DNA from: Anoplolepis gracilipes
Taxonomy: Eukaryota; Arthropoda; Insecta; Hymenoptera; Formicidae
Length of the DNA stretch: 64,000 bases
Assembly (NCBI RefSeq): GCF_047496725.1
Contig: NC_132984.1
Span: 4,165,001 to 4,229,000, forward strand
Direction of reading: 5' to 3'
The translations under genes and the position numbers were made by a program. Position 1 is the stretch's first letter. Each line of letters starts with the position of its first letter. The notes beneath the pieces were generated by a model. That model saw only the letters and a program-made list of their open reading frames with translations. It was not told where the DNA came from and did no database searches. Positions 12,841 through 25,600 of the stretch are shown one piece after another.

Positions 12841-15699
12841 CCCCCGGATGACGCCGCCGTTGACGACGTTCCTGTGGAATTTCCGGCGAGCTTACGGAGA
12901 AACGACGCTTCCATGGGGAGAGGCCTATGGGGTGTAATGGCGATTGGGAAGGTGTTTTGTTTAATGAAATTCTGAGATTGGCGAATACGAAAATGATGTT
13001 TGACTTGTTTCATAAATTGGGATTATTAATGTATTGGTGCACAGATATTGACATCTTTGATACACTAATTATAAGTTGAAGCTGTGTGAAACTTGTCAAT
13101 AATTTGTTGAGTATTGATGATCAGAAAAGAATGGCTTAGAAAGGCTTTATTTTTAAATGAAATCGAGTTATATATTGGTGAATTTCAAAATCAATATTTG
13201 CTTTTCACTCCTGATCTTATTGTAACATTATTGGAATTTTACTTAAAGCAACATTGGAGTCGTATATGTAATCTGGAAGTTTGATGTTTGATGCTGATTG
13301 AAAAGAACTGTTTTACTTTATAAAGTTTGTAGGATCAATGAATTTGAAGATTAAATTATTAATTATATTAAGATGCATTTTGTGTTATATTGTTACATTT
13401 GAAATTGATGATGAAATTACATAATCATGATATTGCATTATTTAATAGTGATTTAAAAAAAGAAAACATGAAAATTCACAGAATTTATGAAAATTTGAAA
13501 ATTTTATTCATTTGATTAATACTTTATTTATTTGTATTTATTTATTATTATATCTTCACTGATATATATTAGCTGAAGTGATTTAAAACCTATGCAATGC
13601 AATTTGCAATATGTTTCATATTGTACAACAATTAAAAGAATATTTTTTTGTGTATAGTCAAGATTGGCAAAGATTATATTGAATGAAAACTTATCAATTT
13701 ATAATTTTATATATTTTTACTGAGATATTTATTAATAGAGAAACATTGTTCAGATGTAAGAAAATTTGTTACGAGAATTCAAATTTTGAATTTCACATTT
13801 GATGGGGATTAAGACAGCGTTTTGTATAGTCAAAGTCAAATTATGTGTCGTTATATATTTCATAATTAGTATGAACATCTTATACAAATGATTAGGTTAC
13901 TTGGGATACGTATGATAACTGCAACATTATCGCTTATTTATCATCATTCTAGTAGATATTAAAGAAAGGACACTAGGAAAAATTAAACTTGTTATGTTAT
14001 AAATAATTCACACAAGTGCAGAAGCTATATGTGTGTATGTGTGTGTGTGTATAGGTAAACATATATATTTTTAGAAACTATAAAGATCTAGGTATTACAT
14101 TCATTAGATACTTGGATATATCTAGATAATAATAACACTGTCAATGGATGCAATAATAAGCATTATTCAATAATACAAATATAAATCAATTTACCATCAT
14201 ATAAGAAGTTATATGAGTGATGCAAAATCACACCTGTCTACCATAGGGACAGCACTCAAGTATTGATTGCAATAGCATGGTGTGCTATGGGAGGAGGGAA
14301 GGCCAGACAAGAGAGACAGACCTACTTATTACAGTATTTCTTATGCTTACATCTCAGTCAATTTTTGTCTTCCTTAATATTCTTTTTTGACACCCTATAA
14401 ATTTATAATGTGATCAAAATTTATTGTCTAAATTTGTAATGGATTGTGTTACATTTATTAAAGTGTAATTATTACATCAATTGACAATTTTATTATTGTA
14501 AAATTATTATCTCTTATTATTCAATAATTTGTTACACAAAATTAATTTTTATTATTATTGCATAAGATTTGTTTCTCAATTTCTCTTTTATTATTATTTT
14601 CTATTTTTATATTCTATTTTTAATATATACATATATATATTTTTTATGTTATTTTGAATTATTTGTATTTTACCTTTAAAATGTAAAAAAATTTAAATTT
14701 TAGAAGAAATGTACAGGGGCATTTATTTTCTAAGAAAGGTAGATATTCAAATTCTGTAAAGGTCAGGAAATCCAATTGACTGTGCTAATGTGATAGCTAT
14801 AGATGAGTGATAGAAAGTATATGTTTTATAGCATAGTGCAAAGACATGATGTGGATAAATACAGATTTTAACTGAATATTAATCATAAATTTATTTTTGA
14901 TAACAAATTTCTTCTTTATAGTATTTGATGTTTTAATATATTATTTATTTATTTATTTAATTGCTTAAAATCAAATTAAACCTAAATTGTACAAATTGTA
15001 ACTAAAAGATATAACTCAAAATTTGCAAAATAAATAAAAACAAAAAGAATTTAAGCAATAATTAAATGTGAATTAGACTATCAATTAATAATTAATTAGT
15101 TTGCATAAAAACACACACACACATATATACAAATATAAAAGAAGCTATATTTGTATACTTGTCTAGTTATTCTAACTTGTCATCTTCAATAATTATTAAT
15201 TAAAATATAAATTTAATATTTTATTTTTTTATAGATCTTGCTGCAATGAAATGCATGAATGACAATGGGCTGAAACACTTGAATGATTAGCATCTACACA
15301 TAATTGTTACATACTTATTGTCAGCAAGGTAATATATAAAAATAAAACATTTCGTTAAATATTTATAAACATGTTTGATTAAATATTTTGTTACAAAATA
15401 TAAAATTTGTATTAAATATTAAAAAGATTCGTCAATAGATGTTTAATAATTAATATTATTACATTATTATATTCTTTCTCTGTATGTTTAATACACGCAT
15501 TAACGTTATTTTACAAAATTTATCAGCAACATTTTATAATATTTTATTAAGGAAAAGGAAATTTTATATATTACAAATTTTTTTTTAAATAAATTAAAAT
15601 ATATAATATATAATAAAAAACAATATTAAAAGTATATGAATATAAGTACATATATATGAAATATAATTTTATTTTCTTATGCAAGTTTGAGTATCAGAA
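12841..15699 (+). other. Spinophilin 5' intron(s) with a probable noncoding leader exon
   Basis: AT-rich intronic sequence without coding potential. A probable untranslated exon lies at 15235-15328: it follows a pyrimidine-rich acceptor (TTATTTTTTTATAG) and ends at CAGCAAG before GTAATA. The next leader piece probably starts at about 15686, 14 bases before the ATG. A short GT repeat is at about 14030-14050. Confidence 0.45.
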
Positions 15700-18214
15700 A
15701 TGGCAGCTATAGAAGAGAAAAAGCGAGTCGGTGGCTCCAAGGTGTCAGCCATCGCAAACATCTTCCAGTCCAAACCGCAATTGGACAATCTAAGCCATAG
15801 GACGAATAATATTTTATCGGAAGGATTTAAGGAGCCAGCTGTTCCACTAAAGGAATCCCCGACGCAAGTAACAGTGGTCAGAACGGAAAGTCATGTAGCA
15901 CGTTTTAACAATGCCCGAGCTCTCTTTGAGAAGCTCGGCGAGGAAAACAAATCGAATAGACCGTAAGTATACAGTTTGAAATAATGAATTTTACATTTTC
16001 TCTCTTTTTACAAAATGATATCTTTTTGCCCAGTTTTATTAATTATAATTACATCTTTGAATTTTATCAGTTTTATTGTTTTTACATTTTTTTATTTGAT
16101 ATCTTGACTCTAAATTTTCGATTTTGTTAATTTATCGCTTAATTTATAATCTCATAAATTAATTTTTCAAATTATTCTCTTTCCCTTGGTCATTGATTAT
16201 ATTATTACATTACATTTATATCATGTATTATTACATTATATTTTATTATTAATTTTTCGCATAATTAATTTAGTATTCATTCAATTTTTCTCATTTGATC
16301 TACAGGGTGGACCGAGTTACTAAACCCAACAACTTGCACGGTCTCCGGTCTCGCTCTAGCTCCGCGAATTCCGGTTCCGGGTGCACCTCTCCCGCGAGGT
16401 CACCCCGTCCTCGTTCACCTTCTCCGCCAGGTAATCGGGAGCATTTGAGCACGTGGAGCGCTAGCGTACCGGCTTTGAACGCGGAACGGCATTTCGAGAA
16501 CGGTCACTGTATCCCAGAGCGGCGTCCCTGTGCGGGTAAAGTCGAACGGACGTTGGGCAAAGAAAACGATCGTCCGGAACGGCCGGAGAAACCGGAACGC
16601 CGGCCGAATTCGAAGGAGCTTATTGAAAAGCAGAAGAACTGGACTAGCCACTTTTCCAAGACCAGACCGAGCCGCTACAACTCCGATCCGAATCGCTCGC
16701 TTGTCCAGACGTCCTTAAACTCGCAGAACGCTCAGAATCAGATCCAGCAATCGGCATCTGTCGACACCTGCTCGGTGAGCACGACGGTCAATGATTCCAC
16801 CAATCCAGCTACCAGATCGGCGAGCTTCTGTTCGGCACGTTCGCCTCCACCGCCGCCACCGCCTGTTCGGAACTCGTCCGCGGCCGGCAGGAGAGAACGA
16901 CCGGCGAGTATCGCCGTCAACCCGTCCGAGCTATTGGAGAGCCCGGAATACGCGACGGTGGAGAGGTTCGACGACATTTCGCCGATCATTCCCGAGTATG
17001 CCGTTGTTCAGAAGACGAAAAAGATCCAGGATAATGTGAAAGAGAGTCAAGATAGCGGCGCTGGTAAGACTCAAGATGCCGCATTGCCGGAATATGCTGT
17101 TGTGCAGAAGAATACTTCGAAGGCAGCTTTGAGATCAGCAGAGAAAGAAGCTTCCAAGGTCAGTGCAAGTCAGAAGAGCGCAGCGACTCCGGAAGTAACT
17201 TCAGGGAGCAAAATTGTGTCTTCGAGGTCTACAGAAAGTGCCAAGGAGATCCCTAAAATTACTTTGCAGAACATAAAGAGTTCAGCATCTGTAGAACCAG
17301 TTCCAGGAAGCAAAACTGTAGTTGCAAGATCAGTAGAAGATACCAAGGAGACTTCCAAACCTGTTGTGCAGAGTTCGAAAGGCTCACCAGTGGAAGGAAC
17401 TCCAGGATATAAAAACGCAATTTTGAAATCGACGGAAAACTCGAGAGAGACCTCGAAGAATTCCGTACCCGCGGATGGAGCACCAGTGTTCAGAGCTGCG
17501 ATTTCTAAGCCAATAGAGGATTCAAAAGAGAAGACTGAAGGATTAAAAGAAGTTACAAAATCTTCGACACCTGCAGAGAAAGCTGCAGAATCTAAAACTG
17601 CCGTCACGAATGAACTTAATAATGACCTTTCTGGACAAACGAAGGGATCACCAGTGCATTATGAGGTATCTAGTCCAACTCGAAATGTCTCGACGGATAA
17701 TGTTCTGGTAAGGAGGGAGAGCGATTTGCTGGAGGCACCGGAATATTTTAATTGTCCTCCAAGCCCGATTCACTCACCGGCGAAGACTTCAGAGTGGAGA
17801 AATGAGTGGCTGGCAAAGAACGACGAGATCCTGAAGAGAACCGTAGACATGAAAGGCTCGACAAAGGAGGAGACAGAGGTGCATAGCGAAGTCGTCAGGC
17901 CGGATCCAAGACCCGATTGGGCCAGACCAAACGCGAATGCGAAAAGGAAAGATACTAGGGCGGACGATAAGAAAGCCGAACTGATACGTTCTCCGGAGTC
18001 TGAACTGGGACTGCCCTCCGTAGGCACGGACAGCGCTTCGTCCAGCATGAGTTCGCCTAGCTCACCCTCCAAGGACAGCAAAGAGGAGAAGGCGGAGAAG
18101 GAAATGTCGGAAAAGCATCAGACAGGTAAATTACATTAGGTTTAATATATATGTAGATGAAAAAAAAAATTATAAAAATATTTGAAGATTGGAAAAAATT
18201 TTATTTTAATTATT

Positions 18215-18260
<46 letters not shown>

Positions 18261-21200
18261 TCGAAATATAAATCAAATAAATTAAAATTAATTTATAATA
18301 ATAATACAAATTTTATATATATATATATATATAATAGTTTGTTTTAAAACTAATCCCCACATTTTTACGAAGCATAAAGCCAGGTGATTTTCTGAGATGG
18401 CAGTGGGCCAAAACGCCAAAAAGTAAAAGTACCAGACGCAATCTCCCCCCTTCTTCCCCCTTTTCTCCTTCTCTTCATTCTGTCGCCTTCTCCTACCGGT
18501 GTACCCACAGTATTATTTATAGAAATCACTGTGTAGCTTGTCCAGCGGCCAAACGTTCGTGTCTCATCGCGTTTACTTTACAAAAGTGTCTCTGGGACTT
18601 TTCACAGAATTTTGGAATTTTGAAATCATCAAATATTGTGCTCTAAACAAATTTTTGATTGCTATAGAATGATTTCTCTGACAGTGGAATGAGTTATAAT
18701 GCATTTTGTAAATTCGATAACAGCGAGTTTGTAAAATACTTTGATATGTGAACATGATATAAATTCCTGGAAATAGAAAATATTAGTTTGTTGATAAATA
18801 TATATAAGAAAGTCTCTTTAAATATGTTATTATTTTTTGGAAAACAGAGGAATATGTTTATGAATCTGTATACAGATAGAATTTTTTTTATTCTAAATTA
18901 CTTCTACATTATATATCATACACATACACACACACTCACACACACGCACCACACACATATATATATATATATATATTTCTTTTATAAATTAATAATATAA
19001 ATATTTCTTTTATAAATTAATAAACTAATAAAAAAATTTTTTAAATTGTGCATAAAATGAAGAATAAGCACAATTTATTATAAAACAAAAAAGAACTAAA
19101 GAATTTTTATATTGAGTACTTTTCTAGTAAATTAATTTTAATTAAAGAATTAAATATTAAAATGTATATATAAATGTATAATTTCTGTAGAAATAATATA
19201 TAAATATCGAATAAGAGTTTTACAATAACCTAAATATTATTTGCTAATTTAATATATACAACTAATTAATCATTTTATTTAAATAACTTGAAATAAATGT
19301 GAATAGGATTTTATTAAATAATAAATAATTTACACTTTTAATATAAGACTATATCAAATTTCAACAATTGAATTAATAAAGATAAAGGTTATACTCTATG
19401 CGAGTGAATAGTATGCTGTAATTGCAAAAATATAAAAGATCATAATACAATATTAATACATGAAGCATTGTGTTATATTTTATGCAATTAATATTTTTAT
19501 ATCTAAGTGAAGTTCAAGTTCTACGTACTCCAAAAAGACATAAAATTATGTGCCTGCGATTGCTTTGTATTGATTGTGGAGGTACTTTAGAGAGATGTAT
19601 TAGTTTAATAAATATATATTAATAATATATATAAATATTATATATATATATATATAAATATTTTAATAATAAATATATTTTTTAGAATAATAAAAAAATT
19701 GCATAGTATTTATAATATTATCATTAATTTATTTTTTATATTCAGGTCGTAATAGTTATGACTTGGAGACAGAGGACCAGGATAAACCGGCCATATATCA
19801 GGGCTGTATTTCGGACATGGAGAACGTTTCCGAAAAGGACCAGTTCCAGTTTAACGAAACAGACACGACTACAGTCATTCGACGTTCTCACGTGCGCCTT
19901 GATCTTCAGGCTGCGGGTCTAGGTCCACGTCCACCCTCTGTGATCAGTTCTGACCAGGAGTATCCTCCGCTGGAGCACAAGGATATTCCTATACCCTCTC
20001 CGTATGCCAAAAAGCTCCAGAGTGAAGATACTGTTACGCAGAGTAATACTGAATGCAAAATACAAACTAGACCAAGCACAGAAGAAACGAAGAATGACAG
20101 CGATATTATAGAGACAATAAAGATTAATTCTACGTCTGGAGAAGCATTGTCAGAGGCTAAGGCAAAACCCAGCAGTGATGGAGTATGTCAGAAGACTGTC
20201 TCTAATGCGAAAAACGATCAAATTAAGATCAGTGTAAGGGAAAAGATTGCAAAGAACAGGGAGGAAGTCTCCGGCAAGCGTTCCAGCTTTGTAGAGGCGG
20301 AAAGCAAGATTGATAGTGTAGACAGAGTGACCCATCGCAGCCAGGAAATGAACAATTTTGGATCCATCGTGAAGGAGAGCAACGATGAAGAGAAATATAC
20401 AACGGAGGTGGCCAATTCTGACATCAGCAGCAGAAAGGACTGCATCGCAGCAGTGAATAATGTCTTAAACAAGAATATGGAAAATGTGGAGCAAATCCAA
20501 ACGACGTGGGAGCAGGAAAAGCAGAAGGCCGAGCTGGCGAAGCTCAGATTAGCAGAGAACTATAATCAGAGTCCTCCTAATGTGCTTTTGCAAAAACATT
20601 CCAGCAGAAAATCCCTCGAGCATTCTGCTTCAGAAAGCAGTCAGATCGAAGATAGTGACTCCAGTGATACTAAGACCGTTACCAATCTTGAGTGCGCGAC
20701 GATGGATGTGCAAAATAATTCTCCTAAATTGACGGAGACTCCTTCGAAGACCGGTGTCAATCATATCACTCCTGTAACTCCAGATACCATGACTCCGGAT
20801 GAAGCTGAGAATCTGCTGAGCTCTCGGTGAGTATTTTTATGTGAGTGAGAAATGGAGTTTTTAATTAGTGTGTGTTAGATTGCATTGAAATTATAAACAA
20901 TAAGAATTTTAACAACAAATTTTAGATACGTGTAGCTATTTCTGAAATATTTTACTTTATTGATATATTAATGCATTAACGTCGGTTATTATATAATAAA
21001 AGAAAGATCTTTTTGTGGAATGATGCCGTGTTCTTGTTTTTAGAAAATAAATTATAATTTTCGCTCTTTGATATAGCAATTGCATTTTTCACAGTGTGTT
21101 CATATATTTGATTGTATAATCAATATTTCTTTTGTGCCGCTTTGTAATTTATAATTTTTGATTTCAGCTTAATATTAGTGACTCATTTCTTTTTATTTCA

Positions 21201-22563
21201 ATTCTAATACTTTCATGTTTATTTAAACGCAAATCTCCTGATCGCCTTGGTCTGATGTGCAGCATCTTAGAGAAAAAGATCAGGTGAGTATATCGCAATT
21301 TGCAATTTTGTAATTAGACAGAAGCAGATATGTCAGTTTATAAAAATTAATTACAATATGTATCGATATATATTTTAATAGATTTTATTACTTAATTGAA
21401 TTAATTTTGTTAATATATTAATGAATTAAATTATATAAATTTTATTATTCAATGAGAGAGCAAGAAGAGATTCAGAAAATTGTTTCCAAGATAAAAAGAA
21501 TTTTACCAGAAAGTTTTATTAAAATATTTTTTAATTAAAATTTTCAGTTTTATTAAAATCTTATTTTTTATTAAAATATTTCTTTTAATCGACATAACTG
21601 CCTCTGTTTAATCGCGGAATTGATTCGCTGTCAGCGACAACGTAATTGTTCATTCGTAAAGCAAAGTTGAATGACTGGTGAACGTAACTTAGACAAGGTT
21701 CGGCATTACTATCGGATGAGGAAGCGCAGGAGATAGCGAGGCTGCTGTCTCCCAGCGGTGCCGATGGCGCAGCAGGTGACGGGATTTCTAATGACAAGAA
21801 TAAGGAAGGACAGGACAGGGATAGCAGAGACGACCAGGATAACACGCCCGATTGGCTGTCCGATGTCCTGTCTGCTCCTGATTCCAGTATTATCAATAGC
21901 GCCACTCACGATTATAGGTGAACGAGCTTATTTTTTTTCATACCCTTTTGTTGCGCGTCTCCTTTTGCACTTTTCATTTCTATTATTTTTATATTTTTTG
22001 TCGTGAGATATTTTGAGCTTTATAAGATTCTTTATATAATGTTAATTATATAAACTGTGTGTGCGTGCATGTGTGCGTGCGATCGGAAAATTATTGATTG
22101 ATAATTATTGAGATTTTTTCAATACTGGTTATTGTATTCCCAGAATTTTTATAGTCCTGAATATTATGATACATATTTTTTTTTAACACTTGGATAATCT
22201 TGGATCTCTAACAATAAGATCTTTAAACTTTTAGAATTGTTGACAAAATTACTGCTAGGATTCTTTTACAATTAGACTTAACTTTAATTTTAATTTTAAT
22301 TATCAATTTCCTCGCTATTAATTTGCTATTGTTAAATTTGTTTTAGTCTGTCCCATAGATCCCGCAGTGACTTGACAATCGACTCGTTGACGGAGAGCCA
22401 AATAGGATCAGTGACCGGAAGTGAGAGTGGTTTGTTGGGTTCCGTCAGCAGTTTAAACGACACCCAGGAAGCTAACGACGACACTGAAACCGAGCATCAG
22501 GACGAATACATTCCGACTCCAGGAAAAATAGTAATATATATTATAATATAATGCTATATATAC

Positions 22564-22619
<56 letters not shown>

Positions 22620-25600
22620 ATATATATATTTTTTACCTTTGACTAGATTAAATCGCAAAAAGTAATAAAGAAAAATTAGAGAACAAATTAATAAAAAAAT
22701 ATGTTTTTCACATTAGCTTTTTATTAAAAATTGTATCTATATTATTAGTTCTTGTGTAATATCTCTTTTTATTAGTAAAATATACATTTTTCAATGATAC
22801 TTGGTGGACTTGAGGAGAGTTCTATTAACTTGGATGTATCTATTGATCAGGTTCTCGTGGAGAATGGCGTGCACTATTTCGAGGATGGTCACTTTTGGAT
22901 GGAGGTTGCGGGAATTCCGGAATCCGACGAGGATGACGATTACCAATCCAACGTACCCCCGAAGAAGACTTCCAAGGTATCTTTCGACACCGGTCCCATG
23001 CGCGTTTACTCCACGCACTCGGTCAACGAATACGATCGACGCAACGAGGATGTTGATCCTGTCGCAGCTAGCGCGGAATACGAGCTGGAGAAACGTGTTG
23101 AGAAGATGGAGGTAATGTCGTGAACTTCCAGTTTTTTAGAATCTTTTTACTGCCGGAAAATAGAAAAATAATAGCGATCAAGTTGAAAATTTAGAAGACG
23201 AGCGTGAGTAATTTTTTTAGTGTAACTGAAATTTATCACTCGATATAAAATCTTTGAGAGACATTTCGTCGCTGCGTTTCCCAATGATGAATGATTTTAT
23301 CCTTGCTCGCAAAATTTCCATGACGACATTTTCTGGCCACTCCAATGAGAGCCTGAGGCATCTTGGAGTACTGAGGGAACCAGCTTTAAACCTTTTTTTT
23401 TTTTTTTTAATTTTAGATTAAACACTTTCACTTAAGACAAGTGCTTTTACTATGATACTAATCAAAAACAAAAAAAAAACTTAGGTCTTCCCAGTCGAGT
23501 TGATGAAGGGCCCGGAGGGCTTGGGTCTCAGCATAATTGGAATGGGCGTGGGCGCGGATGCGGGTCTGGAGAAGCTGGGCATTTTTGTGAAGACCATCAC
23601 GGAGAAGGGTGCGGCCGCGCGCGAGGGACGAATCCAGGTGAACGATCAGATTGTCGAGGTCGACGGGAAGAGTCTGGTCGGCGTGACGCAGGCTTACGCC
23701 GCTAGTGTTTTGAGAAACACTTCCGGTCTTGTACGATTCGTCATTGGCAGGGAAAGGGATCCTAAAAATTCGGAAGTGGCGATGTTGATTAGGCAGAGCC
23801 TCCAGGCGGACAAGGAAAGAGAACTGGCAAATGCTGCCAATAGGTAAATATAATTCATTCTCATCAAGAGAAAAGGAGAGAGAGAAAGAATAAAAATAAT
23901 AGAACTAGATAGAAGAGATTGTTTATAATTATTATGAAATAGATCTAAAGAATCTTCAAGTGCTGAGGTGTTTGAGTAAATTCTACGAGTGCGAATTATA
24001 CTTTAACCAGCCGGTTAAAAGGGATTATTCATTGTCATTTTTGTCAAACAGGAAACTCAATTTCTCCGATGCATCCCCCGACGGTCAACGAGGCAGCGAG
24101 GATATCTCCATCGGTAGCGGGACAGGCGGAATTCCCGGTTCGCCGGCGATGTCCTCCTGTTCGGAAGGGGAACCGCCTCACAGTCCCATCGAGAATTATC
24201 TATCACCTTCTAGTCGTAGCCGATCTCCAATACTTAGTTCATCCATGCCACAACACACTGCCACTTCACAAAGCGACGTAGACAGTCTAAGATTGCTCTT
24301 GCAAGAGGTACCTTGTTTGGCACTTAAATATTTTGTACTTTTATCAATCACAGAAAATGCATCCTTTTTTTTATTTAAAAAAATCTTTCAAATTTATTTA
24401 GCAAGATGCTTTCTTTATATCTATACGTGTGTAGTAGTGTGTTAATATTTTTTATTTTTTATTTTTTTGTAAATAATTATTAATATAGTTTTTTCAGCAA
24501 TTGTATTTTTATGATATATATATATATACATATATATAGTGCATTTTTTTGTACATACTTCTGTGTGTATGTAAATGAGGAGTCTGCGCGCGCGCGCGCG
24601 TGTATCACATGTATATGTAAATTTACTGCAATCGCACGGTGTGTATCATTGATTTTCTTTGTTTTTGTTTTGCTATGTGTGTCTCGTTGGTTGCTTGCAG
24701 AGTCAGTATAAACTTGCAATAGCGGACGAGGAAGTTGAAAAGCTCAAAGCAAAGGTAACGTACTATTATAATAGTTATTTAAATAATTAAAATGGATAAA
24801 GTAATTATTGACCTAAAATTACTCAAATAATGCTGCGCATATAATTGCTTGCGCTAACTAACAAAAAGATTTATTGAGATTAATATAATGGACGGAAAAT
24901 TAATGTAAAATTTATTTAAAAAATCTATCTTCTCGGAAAACTAAAAGATGTATTCTTATGCGTATGTGTTTACTTCATTTGTACTTATGCTTCAGCATGC
25001 TTTTCTTTGTTTTGTTTTTCAGGTCTACAAACTGTCTTGCTTTTTTTTCTGCCTGCAGTCTCTTACTAGTTCTGCATGAAATATTGAACTGTATGAAATA
25101 TTAAATGTATAATAAATATTATATTTAAATAAATGTACTTACACGTTGTGCTACTGGTTACGAGCTTATATCTTGTGCCTGAAATAATAATTTTGACACG
25201 ATTAGGGGCCATCTTTTAGATGGCATATTTGTATTTATGTCACAGTTCCAGCAAGCTTTTTTTGAAAGAATATGCACGTATCTTACGTCTCTTCTTTTCC
25301 ACAAACAAGAATTAAAAATTTGCCTTCTCTTTTCACTATAATAAATTTGTTATTCTATATAATGCCATATTTTATATAATGCTTTCTAATATGTAATTTT
25401 GAATAAATTATATTTATTGTATATCTCTTGTAATTTTAATTATGTTATAATCTTCGTTTTGAATAGCTGGTGGAATTGGAGAACAGCGGAGCAGGCAGTG
25501 AGGAGTACGCAGCCAAACTACGGGAATCAGGATTGCGGCTTCACGAATCGGAAAGAGCTTTAAGTACTGCCCGCCAGGACTTGTCGACGGCCAGGGAGAT

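Noticed and set aside
12428..13013. Overlapping Arg-rich frames on both strands
   Set aside because: Products of a CpG-rich leader and a (GA)n repeat; no domain.
17170..17607. 145-codon antisense frame in spinophilin exon 2
   Set aside because: A shadow of the Ser/Lys-rich sense frame; no splice or start context of its own.
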